A DNA stretch of 64,000 bases from positions 12,214,001 through 12,278,000 of the forward strand of contig CM114274.1 of the NCBI GenBank assembly GCA_050084515.1, written 5' to 3'. The position numbers were made by a program, and so were the translations under genes. The notes beneath the pieces were generated by a model, which worked only from the letters and a program-made list of their open reading frames with translations, searched no databases and was not told the DNA's origin. Source of the DNA: Blasia pusilla (taxonomy: Eukaryota; Marchantiophyta; Marchantiopsida; Blasiales). This document shows, piece after piece, positions 1 through 10,163 of the stretch; within the stretch, counting starts at the first letter, position 1; each line of letters opens with the position of its first letter.

Positions 1-953
1 AATCTGAATCTCCTGCCCAATCCGAGTCACAAATACCAGTCATTTCCGTCCCTGCTCCATAATTGATGCCGTACTCGATAGTGCCTTTGATGTACTTCAA
101 CACACGCATCCTTGCCTTCCAATGGTTCTCACGAGGCTTAATGGAGAACCTACTCAACACTCCCACAGCGAAGCTAATGTCTGGTCTAGTGTTACACAAA
201 AATATCAAACTGCCTACAAGCTTTCTGTACAACTTTTCATCTACCAATGGTGAAACATCCTCCATCGAGAGTTTCAACTCCATCTCCATTGGCGAGACTC
301 TTGATGAGACCCTTCTCTCGAAAGAATGTATCTATTTGTTGATACCATACCCTTGGGGCTTGCTTCAACCCATACAATGCTCGATGAAGTAAACAAACTT
401 TCTCTTCTGATCTGGGTGTCTCAAAACCTGGTGGTTGAGAAACATATACCTCCTTCTTAAGACTCCCGTTCAGAAAGGCAGACTTCACATCGTATTGGTA
501 TACAGACCAACGTCTTGTTCCTGCAACCGCTAGAATAATTCGAATGGTTTTCATCCTTGTAGTAGGAGCAAGAGTCTCATAGTAGTCAAAACCTTCGATT
601 TGTGAGCATCCTTGTGCAACCAGCCTCGCTTTGAATTTATCCAATGTACCGTCCGACTTGTACTTGGTCTTGTTCACCCACTTGGTGCGTATTATCTTCC
701 TGTCCTTTGGCTTTTCAACCAAAGTCCAAGTTTCATTTCTCTGAATAGCGTCCATCTCCATCTGCATGGCCTCTCTCCATTGAGGATGAGCAAGGGTCTC
801 ATCCAAGCATGATGGCTCTTCCACCTTCAAGACCTGTGTCATCAAGGCCATGTTGACGAGATGTGCGAAAGCTGTATTCTGCTCCTCTAGTCTCTTGGAT
901 CTCCTTGGATGTGTAACAACTTCATTAGTTGCTGGTGGATCCTTACCATCCAA
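1..953 (-). pseudogene. Copia-1 reverse transcriptase / RNase H, partial
   Basis: The frame from 953 holds the copia RT opening (WREAMQMEMDAIQRNETWTL, then KWVNKTKYKSDGTLDKFKAR, LVAQGCSQIEGFDYYETLAP, QYDVKSAFLNG and ALYGLKQAPRVWY). After REKGLIKSLANG it passes straight into sequence that normally lies about 100 residues further on, so the YVDD block is deleted near positions 290-330. In another frame, positions 1-290 encode the connection and RNase H start (LYRKLVGSLIFLCNTRPDIS, HWKARMRVLKYIKGT, CDSDWAGDSD). The reading leaves the window at base 1. Confidence 0.87.
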
Positions 954-1067
954 GAGCTACTTTATCCACTTAGGGTATGACGACCGTAGTGGAAGAGCAG
1001 GTTGCTCTTTGTAATCATCACCAAATTCTTCTTCTTGATGATCTGGTGTAAATATTTGTGGTGTGCT

Positions 1068-2371
1068 CTAGTGGGTTATCTCTTCGTTTGATGATAATGA
1101 GGACGGACCATTAATATCCGCCACTTGACGAGGCTGTTCCTGGAACACCACATCGTGACTCACAAGCATCTTCTTTTCCTCAGGACACCAAAAGCGATAA
1201 GCTTTAGACTCATCACTGTATCCCATAAAGATGCACTTCCTGCTCTTGGACTCTAGCTTGGTCATGGATCCTTCGGGAATATGTACAAAACACTCTCTAC
1301 CAAAAGTCATGAAATGTTGGAGTGATAGTACCTTACCTGAGTATGATTGATGAGGAGTCATGCCTTGCACTGACTTGGTAGCACTTCTATTTAGAATGTA
1401 TATGGCTGTATTAACAGCTTCAGCCAAAAATCCTTCAAACCTTTTGCTTTCATCATACATCTTGCCATCTCCACCATTGTACGGTTCCGACGCTCAATAA
1501 CTCCATTTTGTTGTGGTGTATGTGCCGTGGTTAACTGTCGCTTGATTCCATGCTCCCCCAGATATTTGTTGAATTCTGTTGATAAGAATTTTCCTCCTGG
1601 ATCGGTGCGAAGCTTTTGTACCTTCTTTCCTGTCTCATTCTCAACCAGCTTGTGCCATACTTTAAATTTTCCAAAAGCACTTGCCTTATCACGAAGGAAA
1701 TACACCCACATCTTCCTACTATAATCGTCGACAACTAAAAAGAAGTAGGAAGAACCACCTAATGCCACTATACTCATTTTACCACAGAGGTTAGCATGTA
1801 TCAACTCTAGAGGAGCCTTTGCTCTATTGCTGGACTCTTGTGGAAATGGTTTTCGGTGTTGCTTGCCCATCATACAAGCTTCACAAGTATCCGACAATCT
1901 AGAAATTGTTGGTAAATCAACAACCATGCCAGATTTCTGCATCTGACTTAGTAAGGGAAAGCTTAGGTGACCAAATCTTTCATGCCACAACTTAGTGCTA
2001 CTAAGATCTGTACCTACACTTGTCGTGAAAGCATACAACTCGTAGATATTTCCACGTCGTATACCTTCATCCTCTACTTTCCCATTGACATCCTCAATGA
2101 CTACTCCAATTGTCTTGAAACGAACTTCTAGGTCACGATCACATAATATTGCCACTAAAATCAAATTTCGCTTCAACTCTGGTACATACAGTACATCAAT
2201 TAACTTCTTTTCATCTCCTTTTTGTGAGACTAAAGAAATTATGCCTTTCCCTTCTACAGGGCACTTTGCATTATTCCCAACGGTAACAACGATGGGCTCC
2301 TGTAGAGGCTGTAAGGAGCTATACCAATCCTTATGATTGGTCATATGCCTAGATGGTCCACTATCGAGCAC
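1068..2371 (-). pseudogene. Copia-1 protease and integrase
   Basis: The frame from 2371 begins LDSGPSRHMTNHKDW, the copia retropepsin active site (DSG followed by SRHM). It continues into GAG-pre-integrase (LWHERFGHLSFPLL, then CEACMMGKQHRKPF) and the integrase core. Core signs are LIHANLCGKM, VDDYSRKMWVYFL, RTDPGGKFLSTEF and TPQQNGVIERRNRT. The first catalytic aspartate position (normally HTD or HAD) reads HAN, and DNGGEF reads DPGGKF, so catalysis is lost. A frameshift near 1430-1460 separates the last part (NTAIYILNRSATKSVQGMTP), which carries the usual copia integrase tail to about 1070. Confidence 0.88.
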
Positions 2372-2410
2372 CCATGCATCTTCACTCTTTGACTTAGTGG
2401 AATGTTCTGC

Positions 2411-2854
2411 CTATGTGCAAAAATCTTCTATTGCTACCCAAGCATCTACTTCACGTTCTCCTAGTTCTACAGAATTTCCAGACTCCTTCTTAGGTCTTAA
2501 ACAATCGTTCTTCTCATCGTGACTCCTCTTTCTACAATCTTTGATAAGATGACCTAGCTTACCATAATAAAAGCATTTGAAGGCTTTTCTTGGAAATTTC
2601 TTCTTGACATTTGAACTGTAATCCTGATTTCTACCTCTGTGTACGTTGGCAGTAAATGTTGCATCACTTCCCTCTCTTCCTTTGAAGCGCATTTCCTCTT
2701 CTACCAACATTGCACAAAATTGTTCAAAAGTAAGCGGCGTGGGTCTTACTTGGGTATTCAGTGCAGTGACCAAACTGTCATACCTTGGAGGCGAAATCCT
2801 TATGCACCGACGTGCCAAATCTTCACTAGATTTTGAAATTCCTACGGACGCCAT
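2411..2854 (-). pseudogene. Copia-1 gag, C-terminal part with zinc knuckle
   Basis: This frame contains the second half of the Gag domain (LVTALNTQVRPTPLTFEQF) and then a nucleocapsid knuckle at about residues 93-106, CFYYGKLGHLIKDC. The spacing is that of CX2CX4HX4C, but the second cysteine is tyrosine, so zinc binding is probably impaired. It ends just before the protease motif at about 2371. It is separated from the N-terminal Gag frame by about 70 bp with no shared frame. Confidence 0.82.
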
Positions 2855-2927
2855 CTGATCTAGAAGATTCTTATCCTTGTCAAAAATTGCTCCGCGCTTC
2901 TTCTTCTGAAAATTTCTCGGACGTAAG

Positions 2928-3311
2928 CTAATTCTCTAGATTCTGAATTCGAGTCTCATTCCTCGTTTCATACTGATTCTTCGAAATGTTCCACGCCTCA
3001 GCAGTAGTGGTTGTATGTTGAATGAGAGTCATGACAGAATCAGTTATATTCGTGACAATCGCATATAGAGCATCAGCGTTTCTGCGTCTCCATGCCAACA
3101 ATACAACAAGATCGATATTCCTAGATGAAGATGAACATGCAGAGCTCAAACTAGCTTGTGGATTTGAATCGACCCCTATGGCCATTTCCCAGATCTCAAA
3201 TGATTCAAGGACAGTTCTCATTTTGAACTTCCACAACGTATAGTTAGACCCATCTAACTTCCCTTCACCCAGCGGAGGAGGGCGAGCACGAACTGACGAA
3301 GAAGTACCCAT
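2928..3311 (-). pseudogene. Copia-1 gag, N-terminal part
   Basis: A 127-codon frame starts MGTSSSVRARPPPL and holds the copia Gag signature KLDGSNYTLWKFKM (residues 18-31), followed by a WEM block and a run ending in NQYETRNETRIQNLEN. Gag forms the virus-like particle. The ATG lies about 60 bp inside the primer site, the expected place for a gag start. The frame closes early; the rest of Gag resumes at 2854 in another frame, so this is a broken polyprotein. Confidence 0.8.
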
Positions 3312-3369
3312 CTCTCAAGATTTTGTGCAAACATACTAGATCGCCAGATACAAAATACTGGAAAACCTA

Positions 3370-3383
3370 CTGCTCTGATACCA
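3370..3383 (-). other. Primer-binding site of Copia-1
   Basis: The minus strand reads TGGTATCAGAGCAG immediately inside the 5' LTR. TGGTATCAGAGC is the usual plant copia site complementary to the 3' end of initiator tRNA-Met. It fixes the LTR inner boundary and the direction of transcription. Confidence 0.9.
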
Positions 3384-3862
3384 TGTGAGGAAACAAAAAA
3401 TGACAAAATAACTGAAATCTTTACAAAACTTAGAGATACAAAGTGGCCTAGTCCGTCTGTGCGGTCACAGAAGAGCTTCGATGGAACATGAACATGGAGA
3501 TAACTCGATATACGAGAATGCGCTACCGCTGCGGCTCTCGACTATTTGACTACTCGGGAAAACTAGGGTTTTAACCTATTTTTCTTTGTCTCTATTAGTA
3601 GAAAAATTTTGCCGGACCCCTGCGTCGTCTTGGCATACAAAGGGATGCGCCTCCCGAACCCCCGCGACGCATCAGGGTGCCCCGCACCCTGACCCAATAT
3701 AGGGTTAGATAAACCTAGTATCGCTACTCCTAAAACCACCTACGTCATATTACTATGACTCCTTCGACGTCTAAGTCGGAACCATCAATCTAGGCTTCTC
3801 CTCATACAAGGGGGCCGATCACATTAATGGTGCTTAGAGAAGTGGATGTTGAGAATCCAACA
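3384..3862 (-). repeat. 5' LTR of Copia-1
   Basis: On the minus strand this 479 bp segment starts TGTTGGATTCTCAACATCC and ends TTTGTTTCCTCACA, giving TG...CA ends. The primer-binding site follows directly. A diverged copy lies at 56887-57339 in the same orientation with matching ends. The target-site duplication cannot be tested because the other LTR is outside the window. Confidence 0.88.
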
Positions 3863-4138
3863 TGGCATACCTATCACACTTCGTCTGCCGATTGATAGGT
3901 TGGTAATCTCCACAAATCTGCCTATCCGTCCAGTTGCTATGCACATCCTTCTTGGCGGGCATGACAATGGCAAATGCATACTCTCAATGCGATATCTCTA
4001 ATAGTCTTGCTCCAATCAAGTCGTGGCTCCTACTCTGAATGAGAGCCCTATCCTTGTCATTGTACCTATAGGGTTGTTGGAAGATCGGCATGTCGCTAGA
4101 CGACTCAATGTGGATCCCAGGACCCTTCAGCATTGTCA
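3863..4138 (-). pseudogene. Ty3/gypsy reverse transcriptase N-terminal fragment
   Basis: On the minus strand this 276 bp piece translates through a typical gypsy RT opening: FQQPYRYNDKDRALI, then one stop, then AIVMPAKKDVHSNWTDRQIC and GDYQPINRQTKCDRYA. This is the fingers region with the MPAKKD and GDYRPIN signatures, and it differs from the Gypsy-1 RT at 7139-8179. It is cut off at both ends, by the Copia-1 LTR (3862) and the Gypsy-1 LTR (4139). It is therefore a remnant of an older element used twice as an insertion target. It could be the missing RT of the MTase-bearing family described below; that is inference only. Confidence 0.8.
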
Positions 4139-5409
4139 TGTCGAGAATCTTTCTTCGAGCAAGGGCGGGCCTTCTAGCTGCGGTAGATGCGGTCGATGCA
4201 AGGTGAACTCTCTAATAATTTCTCTTTTTTCAATACAAAATTATGATGTACACTCTCCATTCTCTCACGACAGGTATCACAAATGGAAGTGCCGAGGCGA
4301 TCACTTCTTCGTAACATCGGACCCCGAAATTCCTAACTATAAAATCCATATAAACTATTTTACGTTTGTACACGAGGAAGATAGCACAACTAGTGTTAAA
4401 CCCTATTTGACCAGGCCTATTGACATCCATGGATCGCTATATAAGGACATACAAAGTACAATCCCATGTCCTTCCATATGTGACGATAGGAAGAATCACC
4501 GGAGTTGGAGATTGCATGACCTGGTTCATGAACGCCTCCCCAAAATGATAAACTAAATAGCGAATGAACCAGTGCCTATCTACAAAGAGTACCTTGACAT
4601 GGTAAGGATTGAGGAAAGGAAAGTCGGGCACAGCTCGTGCTCCACCCCTATCCATGCTTGACAGACATTCTCTACTCTCCTCAAGAATGGGTTTTGGCGG
4701 AGTTATTCTCCCAAGAGGGGTATTCCACTCTCATTGGGGAAGTAACAAGCCAAAACATCCGCTATTTTAGTATGACTAAACTCCTCTACGGTGACAAATC
4801 TCTCATCCCCCCCACACACACACACCACACTCTAGAAACCTCTCGAAGAATAGACCATGATCAAGTTACTCTCCCAAGAGGGGTGATCTACTCTCTTTGG
4901 AAGAGCAAGCAATCCCAAAGCCATACACTCAAGAGAGACACGAGAGACTCAAGATGTGGAATAGAAGGTGATGAACCCTTGAAGGTCCCTCCTCTTTATA
5001 TACTCACAAGGGATCCACAAGAGTACGAAATAGAGCTTATCTTATCTTGTGCCACATGGCTTCCTCCCAAGGATTAGCCAATCACATTTTGACACAAGTA
5101 GATTTCCTCTTATCTCTTCCAAAATATCCTCTTTTACCCACATGATATTTTCCAAACTACCCCAACTAACCTAGCCACCAACCAAGACTACTTTTCCTTT
5201 TCATTAAAGCAACTACTTTACTTTTATAAAGTCATCTTTTATTTATTACCTCCTTTTCCTAAAGTTGGGCCCGCATAAAAGAGGCACCATAAAGAGGTTT
5301 AAACATAAGAATCTCCTTTTTCTAAGCCAATTTACTTAATACTAATGAAACTCTATCTAACACTTAATGACGAAGGAGTTTACACACTGGTTGATTTTAC
5401 TATATGACA
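4139..5409 (-). repeat. 3' LTR of Gypsy-1 (LTR A)
   Basis: A 1271 bp direct repeat of 11348-12607. On the plus strand it starts TGTCGAGAATCTTTC and ends TTTTACTATATGACA, giving short inverted TGTC...GACA ends. It contains a CA-rich microsatellite (about 4809-4826), a twice-used motif CTCCCAAGAGGGG, and a TATA-like stretch near 4997. On the minus strand from about 4700 to 4230 it contains a long conserved reading frame with a single stop (see findings). Confidence 0.93.
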
Positions 5410-5425
5410 TTCATCCCCTCCAAAC
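5410..5425 (-). other. Polypurine tract of Gypsy-1
   Basis: Immediately upstream of the 3' LTR the minus strand reads GGAGGGGATGAA, an almost pure purine run. This is where plus-strand DNA synthesis is primed in LTR elements. It confirms the element direction and the inner edge of LTR A. Confidence 0.75.
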
Positions 5426-5503
5426 CTGCACATCCTCCGATATGTACCGAAAACATCAAGACTTCTTGCTATAGACTTACTTATGTTTTGCCTCTAGACA
5501 CAT

Positions 5504-6788
5504 TCAATCGAAATCAAGAAATCCTTCATGTCTACGGAAAATCTTGACCCTTTTTCCTGCAATGGGCAGCTTGAGAATTGTGCCATCTAGTTCACGTAGT
5601 TTGTAAGTGGCATTGTCAAAAGCAAAGACTACAACATATGGACCAAACCAACGACGTCCAAACTTCTTAATTGTACTATGCTGGTTGTCAAGGCTATTGT
5701 CGTGCACCAAGACCCAATCTCCTTCTCTTATCGGCTCCTTCCGAAGTCGATGAGTTTTGTCGAAGCGCTCCTTATTTTTCAACCTTGCTTCCTTCATTCT
5801 GACTTACGCTTCTGCAATATCCTCTTCCCGCTCGCCTAGTCTTTGATTCAAGTGCTAGGAGCTCTTCCTATTGAGCCCGTCTTCCCCGACAAACCCATCC
5901 AAGTGGGTATATCTCTTCACTGGCATTATCGGCTTTTGACTGTCATCAACTCAGAGGCATGAACCCAGAACGGGTCTTTGTGAGTGGTTCTATCTGCCCA
6001 TAAAGCAAATGGAAGTAATCGAGGCCAATCACCATAACGATCTCCACACGCCTTTACCAATGCTTGAATGATTGGCGGATGTCCCCTTTCGCTCTTGCCG
6101 TTTGCCTCCGGATTCATGGAGGTTGTTAATCTCAACTGGACTCCATATCTCCTGAAGAACTCTCGTGCTTCCTCCGCATTCAACTCACCTCTATCTGCAC
6201 GGATTCTCCCGACACTCCCATATCTAGCAACAATATCCTCTAGAATAAAACGACATATAGGCTCTGTTGTTTTAGCCCGTAAAGCCCTCCCTTCTACAAA
6301 GTTGGACAACTCTTTCTCGTGCTAGGACCAGTAACGATTCCCCAAAGACCTAGTGGCATAGCAACTAGATCTATAACCCATTGATGATGAATAGACAAAG
6401 GATACGTGGGTTTAAGTCCATCTCTCACCCTGATTTTTGATTGAAACTGACATTCAACACACGACCCAACATATCTCTCAAAATCCTTATATAGGCCTTT
6501 CTACCAATACCTCTCTTTTATCTTGGTGAAAGTTGCCCAAGTACCTCTGTGACCTGCCCATAAAGAATTGTGGAATTCTTTGAGCACTTGCATTTTTGTC
6601 CCATTGTCATCCACCACCCTCAAGGGCATTCCATCTTTCCTCTTTGGCCTTTTCCAAAGATATCCATCTTGTAGTAGATAGCCATACGCCTTGTGCCGAA
6701 TCTCCTTGAAGAACTTTTCTGTCCACCCTCCATCTCTTTGCAGAGTGCTTAAATAGCGCCCAATTTCTTTTAACCTGCCCTCATACAA
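5504..6788 (-). pseudogene. Gypsy-1 integrase
   Basis: Three frames cover the integrase. 6788-6501 has the H2C2 zinc-binding start (GYLWKRPKRKDGMPLRVV, EFHNSLWAGHRGTWATFTKI), with CVECQ just downstream. 6309-5926 is the catalytic core: ALRAKTTEPICRFILEDIVA, GRIRADRGELNAEEAREFF and EANGKSERGHPPIIQAL, supplying the second aspartate (RADRG) and the glutamate. The block with the first aspartate lies in the broken interval 6490-6310 (HHQWVIDLVAMPLG can be read). 5797-5504 is the C-terminal domain (EGDWVLVHDNSLDNQHSTIK, then RRWFGPYVVV, the GPY/F module). Stops at each junction make it nonfunctional. Confidence 0.87.
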
Positions 6789-6791
6789 ATC

Positions 6792-7109
6792 CTATTTGAA
6801 GGCTAGAACATCCTCTATGCCACCTCGTTCTTGAGATAACACTTGCCACACATGTGCATCATCCTCATCTATCTCAGTTGCCTCCATATCTTCTTCTTGA
6901 CTAAATCTAGCTCTAGACAACATGTCAGCTATTGAGTTCTCTTTCCCAGCTATATGCTTCAATTGTGGATTCAAGGACCTAATGTAGGCTATCCAACGTA
7001 GCATGGCTATATCTGGAGTCGTACAATTCGCAATCATACCTAACAAAGGTAGAAAATCAACCTCAAGCAATACATAGGCTCCCATAAGATACTCCTTCTC
7101 AGCTTTCAT
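6792..7109 (-). pseudogene. Gypsy-1 RNase H fragment
   Basis: This frame carries the end of the RNase H domain: KAEKEYLMGAYVLLEVDFLP (D of the DXXPL box), then TTPDIAMLRWIAYIRSLNPQ, LKHIAGKENSIADMLSRARF. HIAGKEN.ADMLSR is the standard gypsy RNase H tail. The N-terminal catalytic residues fall in the frameshifted zone between this and the RT frame, so the domain is incomplete. Confidence 0.85.
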
Positions 7110-7138
7110 TGCAGTTACAACTCCCCAAAGCTCCCTCT

Positions 7139-8179
7139 TTACCTAAGGGTACCTCCTCTGTCGTTCCGTAAGTGTACGAGCTCCAAACCTTGTCGCAAAT
7201 CTTCTTCCTTCGCGTCATCCCCGCCTAACCGCCCATCCGATAGCAATAGGGCTAGTGTCCACTTTGTGATGATAATAGGTCGTCGCATTCGTAGCTCATT
7301 TGTCGAGAACGGTGGCGACTTCAATGCCTCCTTCAATGCATCATTCTTTGCTCTTTGCTTCTTCTTCCAAGTGAACTTCTTCTTCTTTCTCAACAACTCA
7401 TACAAAGGATCAGATATGTGGCCAAAATGAGGAATCCACACCTGATAGAACACACAAGCTCCTAAAAACCTTCTCACTTCGGTGACGTTCTCGCATTCTC
7501 GTATCCTCCCAATAACATCAACTTTTGTTGGATTTGGTTTTCGGCCAAACTCTCCACAAAGATGACCCACTACCACGATCTGAGGAACCCCAAAGCTACA
7601 CTTTTCTCCAGAAAGAGTAAGATTGACCTCTTCTAGTCTTGTTAGGATCATATCCACATCTCGAATATGATCAGACACAAACTTTCTACATCCATCTTTC
7701 ACAACCCTCTCAATCCTATCTTCTATTGCACACCCCTTTATAGGGATATCATCTACAAAAGGAATGGTTTTCTCAGGAATGAACTCTCTCAAGATCTTAT
7801 TCATTGCACTCTGCATGTGAGCGACAGAATTTGTTGCTCCTTGAGGTAATGTGCACATTCTTACAAGCCCAAGTGGAGTGCGCATAGTGGTAATATCTCT
7901 ACTCTCTGTAGCTAATTGGAATTGATCATATCCCGAGTGCAAATCTCCTATAGAATAGATAGCACGGGCTGCAAAAGCTTCTGCGACTTCATCTATTCTA
8001 GGCCCTGCTCCCATATTTTGAATGGTTACCTTATTTTCCGGTTGCATATCTTGAATGAACCGGAGAGCTCCTGATTTCTTCGGCATAGTGAACCATCGAC
8101 TCGAGTAAGGCCCCATAGATGGCTCTAAGATACCCATCTGCATCTTCTCCTTCAATAACTCAATCAGCTTGGGAATCAT
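7139..8179 (-). pseudogene. Gypsy-1 reverse transcriptase
   Basis: A 346-codon frame with RT blocks in order: LLKEKMQMGILEPSMGPYSS, RWFTMPKKSGALRFIQDMQP, AIYSIGDLHSGYDQFQLATE, TPLGLVRMCTLPQGATNSVA, IPFVDDIPIKG (the YXDD-type box with both aspartates, here FVDD), LTLSGEKCSFG and VGHLCGEFGRKPNPTKVDVI. The connection domain (RRFLGACVFYQVWIPHFGHI) follows. The C-terminus leaves the family pattern after about residue 300 (ALLLSDGRLGGDDAKEEDL), which marks a frameshift into the RNase H piece. The catalytic core itself looks intact. Confidence 0.9.
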
Positions 8180-8990
8180 AACTCGTGGTACCTGGTATGG
8201 GTTTCAAATCCCAAGGCACATGTGGAACCGTGAAAATTACCATCGGTGCCACCACACTCGTGTCTACACAACCAATTTCTTGTGTAGTAAAAGAGAAAGC
8301 CTTACCATGTCTCCTTAACATCTCCCGAAAGCATTTTCTTTCAATTTCTGTGAGAAACTCACCCCCTCCGATTTACAGACGATCTAGCGTCTCTCTTTCG
8401 TGAACTTGTGTCCTATCTTCTTGACATCCCATGCAGACTTGGCTCCATTGATGCACGTTCTACTTGTCTCCCACAACCCTCTGGTAGCCGAGTAGCCATT
8501 GGTTTCACCTTCCAGAGCCACTTTGTCTTGTATTTTGTATGCACTTGTGCCTCCATGGGATGTTCGTCGGACTCAAACCCGTGCCCATCCGCTGCTTCTC
8601 CGTAGATTCATATTCATTTTCTCCTTCCATGAACCTTGATATCTCTTCATGCAACTCACGCGAGTGAATTGCAATCACACTTCTATCCAATAATCGGTGT
8701 TCATCCAGGTAAATACCTCTTCAAGACTATCTCCAAAACCCTCTTCTTCATACATCCCACTAATGAACTCTTCATCTAATAGAACACCCTCACATTTTAA
8801 CAAACCCTTTTTTTTTTTATAAAACGTCTTTTCTTTTCATTCATTTCTTTCATCATTTGGAATCTACTAGACCACGAAGAAAAACATTGAGAAAACCCAC
8901 ACCTAAACATATATGATTCTTCCCCCTCTACTAGCGGAAGACTCTTTCTTTTCTCTGCACCCCCATATTCCCGCTCTATAGGAGTGCTAA
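8180..8990 (-). other. Gypsy-1 protease-RT spacer without a long frame
   Basis: Between the protease tail and the RT start no frame longer than about 70 codons is credible on the element strand. The stretch is interrupted by stops, includes a T-run near 8810-8820, and shows only short Gypsy-like peptide runs. I read it as decayed polyprotein linker. Confidence 0.5.
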
Positions 8991-10138
8991 CTAAAAATCC
9001 GAAAACTCTTTCTCTACCTTCATAGGACCATCTCTCAACTTCTCTCTATTCCTTTCATGACCTACTCGTATTGTAAGGAATTGAACTGATCTTGTTCCAT
9101 CCTGACTTCTAATACGGGCATAATGAGACCCATCATCCATGACTTTGGTTTCCATTCTAGATGCTATGATGTAAGGTTGCCCAAGAATCACAGGATAAGC
9201 AGCTCCATTCTGAACAAAGAAATTTTGCTCAATCAACACATCTCCGATACGAGTTTTGACGGATGGACAAGCACCATAGAGTTCACCTTTTGGTTGTTAG
9301 CCGCTCGTAGTACCCATCCATGCCCTGTATCAATTGGCCACATCCCTTTGTCGTGACACACTTCGCGACATGATGTTGATCTCGAACCATCATGAACGAG
9401 CGAATCGACTCTTGAAGAGAGCCAAGTCGAACTCTAGCCTCGTCGTTGCACGCGCCCAATATGATCGATCGAAGAATAGTGTCCACCATTATGCCTTTCT
9501 TCACCTTGTTCATCAAGGCTTCTCCTACTCTCGCTCTTTTCCCGTAAGTCAAGCTTTTGTCCAAACACTTGGCAAAGCTCTTCATCTTCTTCTTCGTGAT
9601 GTCGGATTCAAAGCTCTCACCATCACCATATCTCGCAATCATCGCCTCTTCCTTTTGATCATATCTATGATCAACTCATGAAAGTCACGTTTGGCTATGC
9701 CCAAGACTTCCCTCAAAGAAAACTCTATTTTCGCATCCAAAATCCTCTCCTCAAGAATCTCCTTTAAATTCGTGCTTGTCTCGATATCGATCGCAGACTT
9801 GTATGTAGGAGTCTTACCCTTGGTCTTCCGAGGAGACCTCAATTGATTCTCCTTTGTCCTGCTTCTTTGACATGAGAATCCCTCACAGATTCAAATGTGG
9901 AAGGTCCTTCTTCTCTTGATGGCTGCGCCTCCGGTTGTCCTTTTCTTCTTAAGATCCTTGCTCTTCTTGCGGCTTCCTCAGCATCAACACCATCGTTGTC
10001 GCGTCTCCTCTTCTCCTCCACACTAGCATCTTGCCAACTCACATGTTTCTCTTGTGCTAGGTATGCTTTAACACACCCAGCTTCCACTGGATCATCCCAT
10101 CCAGTCAGATGACGGATATTCTGTGCCCCTCGTATCAT
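8991..10138 (-). pseudogene. Gypsy-1 Gag-Pol linker and retropepsin, frameshifted
   Basis: Downstream of gag are overlapping frames (10138-9839, 9842-9639, 9642-9283, 9239-8991) that together form one disrupted reading. In one frame the region around 9400-9300 reads VHDGSRSTSCREVCHDKGMW and then PIDTGHGWVLRAANN, resembling the DDGSEIN...KWPIDTGHGW protease core of this gypsy type. The last frame carries the protease tail VILGQPYI, then METKVMDDGSHYARIRSQDG. At least two frameshifts separate active site and tail. The 10138-9839 piece is basic and glutamate-rich with no recognised domain. Confidence 0.75.
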
Positions 10139-10163
10139 AACTTCTCGAGGAAATTCTAATGAT

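Larger units (their letters stand above)
1..3862 (-). mobile_element. Copia-1: Ty1/copia LTR retrotransposon, 5' part
   Basis: Reading leftward from 3862 there are an LTR, a tRNA-Met-type primer site, gag with a zinc knuckle, a protease motif, integrase, then reverse transcriptase and RNase H. This is the Ty1/copia order, with integrase before reverse transcriptase. The element runs off the left edge, so its 3' LTR is not seen. It is dead: the frame is broken between each domain, the first integrase aspartate block reads HANLCG where HTDLCG is usual, and the part of the RT that should hold YVDD is deleted. Its LTR abuts a gypsy RT fragment (3863-4138), which suggests it inserted into that older element. 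The LTR family recurs as a solo LTR at 56887-57339. Confidence 0.9.

Noticed and set aside
4023-4556. Plus-strand frame of 177 codons across the left edge of LTR A (and counterparts at 11376 and 23200)
   Set aside because: It crosses an LTR boundary and lies antisense to the element. The sense-strand frame is the one conserved in the diverged LTR D.
4805-4830. CA microsatellite in the LTRs as an independent feature
   Set aside because: It is a fixed part of LTRs A-C, with one-base length differences only.
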